Below, piece after piece: positions 27,305 through 35,764 of a stretch of 64,000 nucleotides of DNA. The notes beneath the pieces are model-generated. The model ran no database searches. It was not told where the DNA came from and was given only the letters and a program-made list of their open reading frames with translations. Positions within the stretch are counted from its first letter, which is position 1; each line of letters starts with the position of its first letter. The position numbers and the translations under genes were made by a program. Origin of the DNA: Cytophagales bacterium (GTDB taxonomy: Bacteria; Bacteroidota; Bacteroidia; Cytophagales; Bernardetiaceae); the NCBI GenBank assembly GCA_013299045.1, contig JAAFJX010000007.1, positions 1 through 64,000 of the forward strand. Direction: 5' to 3'.

Positions 27305-28001
27305 CGGAGTAGATTTGTTTCATCGTAATTGAGGGCTGTTGGTGTAGGTTAGTTGGCAAGTGTTTATATAAAATTTAGCAGATTAGAATGCCAAAAGCAG
27401 TTTTTCAACTTTTAAAAACTAAACGCATAATCTTTCGGCGAAATATAAACAATATTTTATCCAAAAAATAATTTTGTTCGCCTCTATGGTCATTTTTACA
27501 TAAAATATCCTATACAATCTTTATAAAGCAAAATTTTATTTCGCAAAATAGTCTAATAGGAGTATTAATATTTAGGGCGCAGATAGGCATTTGAGGTTTT
27601 CTCTAGATGCGTTACAGTGCCCGGCTGAAAAGACAAGTAAAAGCGCGTAATTTTTTGTAACTTAGATTCAACAGATAAAATGCAACGTTTTGCATGGTGG
27701 AATAAAGAAACAAATACCTCTGACATTTGAGGCATTCGCTTTTGTCTGATGCGAGGCAGTACAGGCCGCAAGAAGCCCTTGAGATTTTGCCAGTTAGTTG
27801 ATAAAATAGGCTAAAAACTAATATCTTTTAAAGATGAAGTGTCCGTTTAATTTACTGATAATAAATATATTAGGCATATTTTAAGGGACGACTAAATATA
27901 TCTTTAAGAACGACTATATAGATTCAGAGACAAAAGAATAGACCTGACTGACTGTTGCAAAGAAAACAGTAGGATAGAGAATGGCTCTGATTAATAGCGT
28001 C
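27305..28001. other. Gene-free region with fused mobile-element ends
   Basis: About 700 bp. The first 350 bp (AT rich) should carry the promoter of the PorP/SprF gene, though no clean TAnnTTTG box was seen. 27661-27717 is an IS30 end, 27718-27894 a family 1 right half, and 27895-27917 a repeated terminal motif. The rest shows nothing recognisable. Confidence 0.6.
27661..27917 (+). mobile_element. Fusion of an IS30 end with a truncated family 1 element (copy C)
   Basis: 27661-27717 begins CTTAGATTCAACAGATAAAA and matches the first ~55 bp of IS30 derivative 2. At 27718 the sequence switches to family 1 (CTCTGACATTTGA, GTCTGATGCGAGGC, TTTAATTTACTGATAATAAA) and ends TTTTAAGGGACGACTA at 27894. 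A second, degenerate terminus (TCTTTAAGAACGACTA) follows at 27902-27917. Confidence 0.75.
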
Positions 28002-28787
28002 TTAGGCTTGGCTTTTGGCAATGAGTTCCACCAAGTCCAGCACCTTAACGCTATTTTCTTTCTCAAAGTGCTTTACGCCGTCGCTCATCATGGTCATACA
28101 AAACGGGCAGCCCACCGCTATAATATCCGCATCAGTGGCCAGTGCTTCTTCAGCACGCTCTACGTTGATGTCGCGCTTGCCTTTTTCGGGTTCTTTGAAC
28201 ATCTGTGCGCCTCCAGCACCACAACAGAGGCCGTTTTTTTTAGTGCGCCGCATTTCTACCAAGTCCGCATCAAGTTGCTCTAAAATAGCACGTGGGGCTT
28301 CATAAATATCATTAGCACGGCCTAAGTAACAGGAGTCGTGATAAGTAATGCGCTTGCCCTTAAAGCTATGCCCATCTTTTAGCTTGAGTAAACCTTTATC
28401 AATCAGTTCTTGTATGAACTGTGAATGATGCACCACATCATAATGGCCGCCAAGCGCCGGATATTCATTTTTTATGGTGTTGAAGCAGTGCGGGCAGGCC
28501 GTCAGGATACGCTTGATGCCATAATTATTGAGTGTAGCTATATTGGGCAGAGCCTGCATCTGAAACAAAAATTCATTGCCAGCACGGCGTGCAGGGTCGC
28601 CGGTGCAAGCCTCTTCGGGGCCTAAAACCGCATAGTTGATATTGAGCTTAGTCAGTATCTCAATGATAGACTTAGTTACAGATTTGTAACGGTCGTCAAA
28701 TGCGCCTGCACAGCCCACCCAAAACAAAATATCAGGGCTTTGGCCTTTTTCAAAAAATTCGGCAGCGGTAGGTATATGCAAGTTCAT
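28002..28787 (-). CDS. HdrB-like iron-sulfur (CCG-domain) protein
   Basis: 261 residues. Two cysteine-rich CCG domains: VGCAGAFDDRYK (around residue 24) with LTACPHCFNTIKNEYP (around 94), and HDSCYLGRAND (about 150) with NGLCCGAGGAQMF (about 186) and VGCPFCMTMMSDG. This is the pattern of heterodisulfide reductase subunit B and GlpC/LutA-type electron-transfer proteins, which bind an unusual Fe-S cluster. In Bacteroidota this ORF often follows a partner with 4Fe-4S and membrane domains; here the partner is not adjacent. Last gene of a six-gene operon, 28 bp after a ferredoxin gene. Confidence 0.88.
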   Translation of the reverse strand: MNLHIPTAAEFFEKGQSPDILFWVGCAGAFDDRYKSVTKSIIEILTKLNINYAVLGPEEACTGDPARRAGNEFLFQMQALPNIATLNNYGIKRILTACPHCFNTIKNEYPALGGHYDVVHHSQFIQELIDKGLLKLKDGHSFKGKRITYHDSCYLGRANDIYEAPRAILEQLDADLVEMRRTKKNGLCCGAGGAQMFKEPEKGKRDINVERAEEALATDADIIAVGCPFCMTMMSDGVKHFEKENSVKVLDLVELIAKSQA

Positions 28788-28815
28788 ATCAAACGGGTTT
28801 TAAAGAACTATGTTT

Positions 28816-29139
28816 TCAAAAATCATATTTCAAATGCGGAAGTTGTGTGCTTTTCGGCACAACCACTTCCAGATTTACTTCGGGAACAATTTGACAAGCC
28901 AAACGTTGGTTTGCACCCAGTGCGCCCATTTTTTTATAATTACGCTCGTTAGGTGTATCGGGCGGCAGAGTTGCTTCAACACTCAGAATATCCAATTTGC
29001 AAGTCGTGCAGCGGCCTTTTCCTCCGCAAGAGTGCATCAAATCCATACCTGTTAGCAATAAGTGTAGCAAAGAGATTTGGTTTGGCAAGTTAAAAGCAAT
29101 GCTTTTATTCTCCAAATTTTTGATAATAATTTCAGGCAT
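28816..29139 (-). CDS. 2Fe-2S ferredoxin
   Basis: 107 residues, plant/adrenodoxin-type fold. Cluster ligands are CGGKGRCTTC (Cys at about 39, 45 and 48) and the fourth in QRLACQI (about 82). The N-terminus (MPEIIIKNLENKSIAFNLP) is the usual beta-grasp opening, so the start is secure. A soluble electron carrier, it could donate to the Fe-S protein encoded next to it. Separated by 5 bp from the upstream membrane protein gene. Confidence 0.9.
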   Translation of the reverse strand: MPEIIIKNLENKSIAFNLPNQISLLHLLLTGMDLMHSCGGKGRCTTCKLDILSVEATLPPDTPNERNYKKMGALGANQRLACQIVPEVNLEVVVPKSTQLPHLKYDF

Positions 29140-29144
29140 TTCTG

Positions 29145-29369
29145 CTAAGATTTAAGCCAATTTTCTAGTTTTTTGTGAATTATTGGCAAACAAAAGCCCA
29201 TCAATGGCACCAAGATAGCCGTCAAGACAAGTGTTTTAACGAGTTGATGCTGTTCTGCCATGTATGGAAAGAGCAAGGCAAACAAAATATTGACGCAGGG
29301 ATAGATAAAAAGCCAGTTGGTCAGGAGTAGTTTCCATTTTTTAGGGGTGCGCGTGCGTTCTTCAGTCAT
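29145..29369 (-). CDS. Small two-helix membrane protein
   Basis: 74 residues: a basic N-terminus, two membrane helices (about 15-36 and 45-66) and a lysine-rich end. It resembles the two-helix tail found at the C-terminus of some membrane-anchored antibiotic-biosynthesis-monooxygenase (ABM) proteins, but no ABM domain is present; likeness by pattern only. It has 5-9 bp gaps to both neighbours, so it is translated within the operon. Function unknown. Confidence 0.7.
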   Translation of the reverse strand: MTEERTRTPKKWKLLLTNWLFIYPCVNILFALLFPYMAEQHQLVKTLVLTAILVPLMGFCLPIIHKKLENWLKS

Positions 29370-29378
29370 TGCGTTGGG

Positions 29379-30155
29379 TTATTCGGCGGGTAAATTGGGT
29401 TTGAGGCGCTTGTATTGAGGTAATTTTTCCATAAAGGAAATTATTTGGGAGGGAGTAAGGTAGGATTTTTCTACCGTAGATTTATCTTTTTCGTCCTTTT
29501 GTTCACTGTTGCCCATACTCGCCTGTGTTTCTTTGCTCCATTGGTGCAGCTGCCAGCCCAAGCCGTGCTTGATGGCGCGCTTGTCTGTATCACTCTCAAA
29601 TTTAATGCGGTAGCTAGGTAAAGGATAACTGAGGGCTATCTTGACTATTTTTAATGAAGACTTATCCAAATAAAAAACTGTGTGCGCCAATTCATGCCCT
29701 AGAACACCTATTTGTGCATTATAGGACAAGTTTTTGAGTAAAATTGGTTCAAGTGCAGCTATAGAGGACTTGCTGCTTATCACTACCAAATATTCGCGCT
29801 CCTGCCAAGGCTTTAGCAAAGACATAGGATTGGGGCGTGAAGCCAAGGGAATAAGCGTAGGCTCAACAACGAATTTAATAGGAATATTTTTGAGCTGTGG
29901 GTAATGAGAAAGTGCTATCAATGCTTGCAGCTCAAATCCCTTGGGTAGTTTTTTTTTGTAACCGTATTTTTTGCGCAATATTTGATATTGCGGTGTGTCT
30001 TGTGCGCCAATATAGGCTTGCTGCGGCAACTTTAATTCGGAACGTTCATAGTTTACGGTTCGCGGCGTACAACTGTCTGCGGAGAGGAGTATAAAAACAA
30101 GCCCCAGAAAGCAGCCCAGTGTGTAGAAAAAACGTTTATAGCGTCTCAATAACAT
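29379..30155 (-). CDS. Putative HExxH metalloprotease lipoprotein
   Basis: 258 residues. Hydrophobic N-terminus (about 10-29) ending LLSADSC suggests a lipoprotein or signal-anchored protein. GVLGHELAHTVF (about residues 150-161) is a zincin HExxH motif, and a possible third ligand is in FESDTDKRAIKHG (about 187-199), as in M48-like peptidases where ExxxD follows. It would be a periplasmic or outer-membrane zinc peptidase. Low-complexity hydrophilic region at 212-232. Family assignment beyond zincin-like is not secure. Confidence 0.7.
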   Translation of the reverse strand: MLLRRYKRFFYTLGCFLGLVFILLSADSCTPRTVNYERSELKLPQQAYIGAQDTPQYQILRKKYGYKKKLPKGFELQALIALSHYPQLKNIPIKFVVEPTLIPLASRPNPMSLLKPWQEREYLVVISSKSSIAALEPILLKNLSYNAQIGVLGHELAHTVFYLDKSSLKIVKIALSYPLPSYRIKFESDTDKRAIKHGLGWQLHQWSKETQASMGNSEQKDEKDKSTVEKSYLTPSQIISFMEKLPQYKRLKPNLPAE

Positions 30156-30168
30156 ATACCAAAGTGCT

Positions 30169-30576
30169 TTAAATGCCTTCTCGCTGGCGTTGTTCGTTCA
30201 GGAAGTCTATACCAAAACTCAGCTTTTTAGCAAGCGGGCTTTTAGAATTTATAATTCGCCAAAAAGGGGCTATATTGGCTAATTTGCCACCATTTTGTAA
30301 CTTTTCGTAATTGTACTCTGCCACTATACGCAGAAAAATACCCGTTGTGAGCGGACAAGTAAAATCTGCTTGATGACTAGCAGCAAGGTCTTTGCGGAGG
30401 GTTTCCAGACTTACAGAGCGGCCTTTAGGTATACTCAGCAAATAGTCTTGAAGAATGCTAGGGCTTGCAATGAGCATTTTATCGCCCGACACCTGCCCCC
30501 AAAAGTCTTTATCAATCACTTTAATTTCGGCCTCTTTTTTAGAGTTGAACTTCGCTGCCCAATCTTTCTTTTTCAT
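30169..30576 (-). CDS. MGMT/alkyltransferase-like protein without the catalytic motif
   Basis: 135 residues. The pattern IPKGRSVSLETLRKDLAA, then ADFTCPLTTGIFLRIVAEYNYE and APFWRIINSKSPLAKK, parallels the DNA-binding domain of O6-alkylguanine-DNA alkyltransferases (helix-turn-helix, then the RV..GPLA region). The catalytic PCHR is not present (TCPLT lies in an upstream position), so a non-enzymatic alkyltransferase-like role in DNA binding is more likely. Operon member between the TPR protein and the metalloprotease gene. Confidence 0.65.
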   Translation of the reverse strand: MKKKDWAAKFNSKKEAEIKVIDKDFWGQVSGDKMLIASPSILQDYLLSIPKGRSVSLETLRKDLAASHQADFTCPLTTGIFLRIVAEYNYEKLQNGGKLANIAPFWRIINSKSPLAKKLSFGIDFLNEQRQREGI

Positions 30577-30614
30577 AGTGGTATTGGTTTCATTTAATCA
30601 AGAATACGCAACAT

Positions 30615-33600
30615 CTATTTCCAGTCGCTGCTCTCTCTGTTTTTAAGTTCGTAGAGCGCCTCATAGCGGCGCTTGAAGGCAGGAAAGTCCTTTTCTGACA
30701 TAAGCTGTTGAGTTCTCTCAAAGGCTTTTTCTGCATAACTCATATAGGATTGTTCCAGGCATTGCATGGTATAAGCGGCATAAAGTTTTGCGGAACGCGG
30801 AATGATAGCAAGTCCTTTTATGTAAACATTATAGGCTTTGTCATAGAGTTTTTGTTTATTATAATTGGCTGCGGCCATTTCATAAATCTCGGCTTCAAAA
30901 GGCTGGGCTAGAATGGCTTTTTCATACAATTCATTGGCGGCGGAGGCTCTATTCTGGTTCTCCAAGATGGCCGCTTCAAAGAAATAAACCCAGCCCTTTT
31001 GCGTGAGCGTTGGCGTAAGTTCTTTAAGTACAGCAGCTAACTCCGTTATACGTCCATTTCTATGGAGTAAATGACAATCAACGAACTGCATCTCTCTGAG
31101 GAGGTCAGAGGAAATACCAAGTACTCCCGTAAGTTGCTCTCTAAGAAGAAGAGCAGTTTGCAAAGAGCCTTCGTCCATTTCAAAATAAATGCGGTCTAGA
31201 GTTGCTTTTGTTTTGTAGTTTAAGTCTTGAATGGATTTTACAACATTTGAAAATCCTTGCAAATCAATGCTGGTATTATTGAAGTGCAAATATTGATACT
31301 TGGCCTCGTCGCTTCGGTTCAGAACAGGCATCTTATTGAGGCTATCTTTGGAGAGATGCAGCAGCATATCTCTGGCCATGATAGCTGTTTCGTCTTTGGC
31401 CTTTTCGGCACGCTCTGTCCACTTTTCTATGGCGCTTGCCCGCTGGCTTGGCTCTGAAGAAAGCGCAATGGCCTCGTTCAAGCTCTCATTGACTTTCATG
31501 CGCATAAAGGCTTCGTGGTAGGCATCGGCGGCCATCTTGTATTGCTCAAAGCGATGATACCAAGTGCCGACGGCATGATGAAACTTAGGGTCGTTTGCGC
31601 CCATGTTCTCTGCAAGCGTTTGCATTTGCAAGCAGGCATCGTAGGTGTTATGGTTATGAAGCCAAATATTGGCTCTGGCATAAGCCAAAAAGCTAACGAA
31701 ACTATCGTTGCTCTTGAAGCGCTCATATTTTTGAATCGTGGGAATTAAAGGCAGAGCGGTTTCTGGTTTGTTGAGAGCAAAATTAAGTATATAGCATAAA
31801 TCTGCGGTTTCTAAAGTAGTGTCTTTAATGATTTGGGGTTCAAAACTGCGTGTGGACTTTTCGCCTATTCGGTTCAAATAAACGAGTTCGTTGTTATATG
31901 TTCCAGTGTAAGGCAAAGGCTCTTTGATAACGTCAGTAGGCTTGCCTTTAAGGTTGAATGCTGGCCAAAGAGCAAAGAAGTTAGCTTGCTGTACCATGGG
32001 TTCTTGACCTAGTTCGGCGGCGCGGAGCAAATGGCTATAAGCAGAGTCTGGAAGGTCGCCTTTTTGGAGATAAAAAATACCCAAATTATTGTTCAGCTCG
32101 CTACTTTTAGGAAAATCAAACAAAGCAATTTGTCCGCGTGTTCTGGCCTCAAGCGGGTCTATGCGCATATATACGTCCAAAATATGCGAATAGGTGTAAG
32201 GCGAAGGTTTACGTCTATTCGCTGCCTCAAAATAAGGCAAAGACTCTGCCTGAAAGTTATTTTTGCGATACAGTAAGCCCAAGGTATAGTTGCCCTTGTG
32301 GTTTAGGAAGTCGTAGCCCTGTGCTGTCCTGTAATAGCCTTCGGCTAATTTTTCTTCTCCTTCGGCGCGGTAGAAATCTGCAATACCTACATTCTGAGCA
32401 GCCTGCACTTGCTTGTAGGGGAAATAGTCGCTTCGGAAAATAAAAATAGCGAAAACAAGTATTCCAACAAAGGCAGACCAAGAAAATTCGCTTCGCGGCG
32501 CGTCCCAAAAGGTCTTCTTGATATCTAAATGCTCAGGAATTGGGTCTATATAGTTCATCAACACATAAACGCAATAAGCCAGCGCCATACCGACGTGTGC
32601 ATAAAGGGTAAGGTCTTCGTAAACCTCTACTAACGAATCATTTCCTGAACTGTATGCAAAGGCCAAAGAACTCGTTGTGAGGAGTGCTAAGCCTACAAAA
32701 AGCAAAGCACCATAAGGCTCAAAACTGATAATATCCCCATAATGGGCTCGCTCACGACCTTTCATACCCCAGAGGCTCAAAACGGCTGTAATAGCAAGCA
32801 AAATAGTGGGCGGAATATAGTACAAATGCCAGTGAATGATGCCATTGGATTCCAAATAGAAGAGCAGCATATTCAACAAGTATACCCCACTAAAAATCAT
32901 GAAAGGAGTACTATGATTGCGGCCAGCACCAGAACCTTGCACAGCAAACGTAAAAATTAAGTGAACGATTTGATGACCATTTAATATCACGAATACTAAA
33001 CCCAAAACTGCACCCATCAAAACAGTATAGTTGCTAATGTACATGGCTGCCCACTCAACTTTGGAATGATACAACTTAACATAAGCGCCAAAAGCTATAA
33101 AAATAAGCCCAAAAGCCAGAAAGCGAAGCGGATAAGCCCCCTTTTTGTAATGCTGAAAGGCCAAAGAAACAGCCACCAAAACCCCACTCAAAAACGCAAA
33201 AAGTAACTTGCTGTTTGTAAACTCCATCCACTCGGAGGGCGAAATACTCATGGCATCAATATTGGCTGAGCCAATGAAAAACAGAATCGTTAAAACAGCA
33301 CCACCAAACCATATTTTTTGTTTGATATAGGTAGCAGAAGTGAGTACCAAGAGCAGCGAAAAACAAATTAGCCCAAATTGCATATAATAAACCCATGCCC
33401 GAATAGGGTACTCGCCTGCTACAAAGCGCTGAATAATTGTAAATGTATCAGCCTCAGTACTAATTTCAAAAAGTGCGTCCTGAAACTGACCCGTTACAAC
33501 CGGATAAGTGAGCAACTCCCCCTCTGGTATCCAAGGAATTACCCCAGCAGCACCCTGATGCCACCCCCAAAGCATATAGGCCACGCTTGCCAAAAAAATG

Positions 33601-33671
33601 AGAAATATAAAAGAAAACCACGATTTATATCCTAATTTCCAATGTTTCCAGAAGAATAGTTCTGTATTCAT
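30615..33671 (-). CDS. Large membrane protein with C-terminal TPR array
   Basis: 1018 residues. About ten to eleven hydrophobic helices fill residues 15-415 (with YYMQFGLICFSLLLVLTSAT and similar). The remaining 600 residues are TPR-like repeats (for example FYRAEGEEKLAEGYYRTAQG, LNNNLGIFYLQKGDLPDSAY, YDKAYNVYIKGLAIIPRSAK). No catalytic motif seen. The N-terminus is an integral-membrane platform and the repeats are probably a periplasmic or cytosolic protein-binding arm. First gene of the operon that ends with the Fe-S proteins. Family not recognised. Confidence 0.8.
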   Translation of the reverse strand: MNTELFFWKHWKLGYKSWFSFIFLIFLASVAYMLWGWHQGAAGVIPWIPEGELLTYPVVTGQFQDALFEISTEADTFTIIQRFVAGEYPIRAWVYYMQFGLICFSLLLVLTSATYIKQKIWFGGAVLTILFFIGSANIDAMSISPSEWMEFTNSKLLFAFLSGVLVAVSLAFQHYKKGAYPLRFLAFGLIFIAFGAYVKLYHSKVEWAAMYISNYTVLMGAVLGLVFVILNGHQIVHLIFTFAVQGSGAGRNHSTPFMIFSGVYLLNMLLFYLESNGIIHWHLYYIPPTILLAITAVLSLWGMKGRERAHYGDIISFEPYGALLFVGLALLTTSSLAFAYSSGNDSLVEVYEDLTLYAHVGMALAYCVYVLMNYIDPIPEHLDIKKTFWDAPRSEFSWSAFVGILVFAIFIFRSDYFPYKQVQAAQNVGIADFYRAEGEEKLAEGYYRTAQGYDFLNHKGNYTLGLLYRKNNFQAESLPYFEAANRRKPSPYTYSHILDVYMRIDPLEARTRGQIALFDFPKSSELNNNLGIFYLQKGDLPDSAYSHLLRAAELGQEPMVQQANFFALWPAFNLKGKPTDVIKEPLPYTGTYNNELVYLNRIGEKSTRSFEPQIIKDTTLETADLCYILNFALNKPETALPLIPTIQKYERFKSNDSFVSFLAYARANIWLHNHNTYDACLQMQTLAENMGANDPKFHHAVGTWYHRFEQYKMAADAYHEAFMRMKVNESLNEAIALSSEPSQRASAIEKWTERAEKAKDETAIMARDMLLHLSKDSLNKMPVLNRSDEAKYQYLHFNNTSIDLQGFSNVVKSIQDLNYKTKATLDRIYFEMDEGSLQTALLLREQLTGVLGISSDLLREMQFVDCHLLHRNGRITELAAVLKELTPTLTQKGWVYFFEAAILENQNRASAANELYEKAILAQPFEAEIYEMAAANYNKQKLYDKAYNVYIKGLAIIPRSAKLYAAYTMQCLEQSYMSYAEKAFERTQQLMSEKDFPAFKRRYEALYELKNRESSDWK

Positions 33672-33959
33672 TATTGATTCAATGAGTTAGTTAGGCAGGA
33701 CTGATTTTGAGAGGTGCAAATCATTTATAAACGCTCCCTTTTACGAAATTAAGCCCTATATTGTTTGCAAAAAACGCGATATGCGTACTTTTTATTTCTA
33801 AAGTACATTGGGGCGCACAAAATTAGGACACAAGACCCATAAATGCAAGCCTCTAGATAAGACAAATAGGGGTTGAGTATTAAAAAACAAGGCTGTCCTA
33901 AATGTTTCTCTACGAAATGCGTCCAGCTATCAAAACCTTTGTTATTGTTTATTCCTAAC

Positions 33960-34426
33960 TAGTCGTCCCTTAAAAAGTACATTCAATAGATGTAAGCTAA
34001 ATTTAAGGAGGATAGCTTGCCTATTTTGGGAACACTTTAACGGCCTTTGATAGACTTTTCTTCTCTACTTTTTGCCTTGATGCAGAACTGAAGCGCGAGC
34101 TGAAAGTTCCGACCGTAGGGCATAGCAAAAAAATCAAGCCTCGCAAAAGGCCAATTTAGATGAAAAAACAAGCTTTTTCATCTAAACCAGCGAATGGCTT
34201 TTTCTTTGATTCACTCTCTTGCAAAACATAGTTGCGCAGAAAATCTCACCGTCTGACCTTTGAGCCATTCGCTTTTGTCTGATGCGAGGCAGTGCAGGCC
34301 GTAAGAAGCCCTTGCGGTTTTGCCAGTTTTTGACAAAATAGGCTAAAATGTAAGATATTTTGAAGATGAAGTGCTTGTTTAATTTACTGACAATAAATAC
34401 TTTAGATTTATTTTAAGGGACGACTA
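33960..34426 (+). mobile_element. Miniature inverted-repeat element, family 1, copy D (full length)
   Basis: 467 bp with TA at each edge. It starts TAGTCGTCCCTTAAAA and ends ATTTTAAGGGACGACTA, giving a near-perfect 13-16 bp terminal inverted repeat. An internal palindrome GATGAAAAAACAAGCTTTTTCATC lies at about 34158-34181 (arms GATGAAAAA and TTTTTCATC). Reads colinear with the reverse complement of copy A. No open frame of note. Taken here as the reference copy. Confidence 0.82.
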
Positions 34427-34547
34427 ACTCGTTTTTTAAACTTTAACGCAGTCTAACTCTGTTGTGCTTTGTTCACCCTATTCAAATCATCTTACCGAAT
34501 GGTATAGGATATGGTGTTCCGAAAATCAATCTTAAACTACTTTAATT

Positions 34548-34577
34548 TTTGATTTGCTTTGTGCTTTTGTATCTTTG
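34548..34577 (+). promoter_or_regulatory. Promoter of the glycosyltransferase gene
   Basis: TTTG at 34548-34551 and TATCTTTG at 34570-34577, 18 bp apart, match the Bacteroidota -33/-7 consensus. Transcription would begin around 34583, which rules out the ATG at 34554 and favours the ATG at 34602. Confidence 0.75.
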
Positions 34578-34601
34578 CGCACTATGCAACTTGAAAAAGC
34601 C

Positions 34602-35540
34602 ATGATTGAAATTTCCGTAATAGTACCTACCTACAACGAAGAGGGAAACGTCATGCTCCTGCACCGCCGTCTTTCTGAGGTCATGCAGCAAATTGGGCAG
34701 CCCTATGAGCTTATTTTTATCAATGACGGCAGCCGCGACCGCACCCTTGAGCTAGAAAGAGAACTCGCCAAACAAGATACGCACTTTAGATACATCGATT
34801 TGAGCCGTAATTTTGGCCACCAAATTGCAGTCAGTGCGGGTATTGATGCCTCTAGAGGAGAAGCCGTTGTTATCATTGATGCAGACCTGCAAGACCCACC
34901 CGAACTGATTGTGGAGATGTATGCCAAACTCAAAAGCGGTTTTCACGTGGTATATGCCAAACGAAAGGCGCGCCAAGGCGAAAGTTTTATGAAAAAACTT
35001 ACGGCCAAAATTTTTTATCGGCTCTTGTCGCGCATTACTTCCTTTTCTATTCCGGTGGATACAGGCGACTTCCGCATCATGGACAGAAAAGTGGTAGATG
35101 CGCTCAAGCAAATGCCTGAATCCAATAAATTTTTGCGTGGCCAAATTGCCTGGATTGGTTTTAACCAAACTTTTGTAGAGTATGAACGCCAACAGCGCCA
35201 TGCAGGCACAACGGGCTACACCTACAAGAAAATGATAAATTTTGCCATCAACGGCATTACAGCCTTCTCAAATGCACCTATCAAATGCGTTACGATGGCG
35301 GGCTTTTTGGTGTCCTTTGTGGCTTTTTTGATGATTATTATGTCCTTTGTTGTACGGATTTTTTATGCGCATTTGTCTGAACCAGGCTGGGCTTCTATTA
35401 TGGTTGGGCTTATGTTTTTGGGTGGCGTACAGCTCATCAGCTTGGGTATTATTGGGGAGTACATTAGCCGAATCAATACAGACGTAAAGCGCAGGCCGCT
35501 TTATTTCATTAAAGAAACCAACTTACAAAATTTTGAATAA
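34602..35540 (+). CDS. Polyprenyl-phosphate glycosyltransferase (GT2, DPM/GtrB-like)
   Basis: 312 residues from MIEISVIVPTYNEEG; upstream ATGs at 34554 and 34584 precede or touch the predicted transcription start. GT2 fold with IIDADLQDPPE (DxD metal site, near residue 90), TGDFRIMDRKVVDALKQMPE and an arginine-rich acceptor-side RQQRHAGTTGYTYKK. Two C-terminal membrane helices (about 225-255 and 262-290) are typical of DPM1/GtrB/ArnC-type enzymes. It transfers a sugar from a nucleotide donor to undecaprenyl phosphate at the inner membrane. Sugar unknown. Confidence 0.9.
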   Translation: MIEISVIVPTYNEEGNVMLLHRRLSEVMQQIGQPYELIFINDGSRDRTLELERELAKQDTHFRYIDLSRNFGHQIAVSAGIDASRGEAVVIIDADLQDPPELIVEMYAKLKSGFHVVYAKRKARQGESFMKKLTAKIFYRLLSRITSFSIPVDTGDFRIMDRKVVDALKQMPESNKFLRGQIAWIGFNQTFVEYERQQRHAGTTGYTYKKMINFAINGITAFSNAPIKCVTMAGFLVSFVAFLMIIMSFVVRIFYAHLSEPGWASIMVGLMFLGGVQLISLGIIGEYISRINTDVKRRPLYFIKETNLQNFE

Positions 35541-35589
35541 AATAGCTGAAAATATTTAAAGTTACAAAAGAATATCTAAGTTTCTTTCT

Positions 35590-35597
35590 TACCTTTG
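35590..35597 (+). promoter_or_regulatory. Bacteroidota -7 promoter box upstream of mreB
   Basis: TACCTTTG plus GC fits TAnnTTTG, 168 bp before the mreB ATG, implying a long leader. A -33 TTTG was not found. Confidence 0.45.
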
Positions 35598-35764
35598 CGG
35601 CAAATTTCTGAACGATTTGCCTTTTTGGGGCTGCCCAATGTAGGCTACAACGCTTGGATATTTCATTTAAACAAGGTTGTGCTTCCCGGTGCAAAATGAT
35701 TGGCTGTTCCCTTACAATCAATAAAAGATACAATACAAAGCGCATCTTTCAAAGCGATAAAAAT

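Larger units (their letters stand above)
33672..34601. other. Divergent intergenic region with mobile element copy D
   Basis: About 930 bp between divergently transcribed genes. The element fills 33960-34426; 33672-33959 and 34427-34547 are AT rich with no coding signal. A good plus-strand promoter lies at 34548-34577. Confidence 0.65.
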
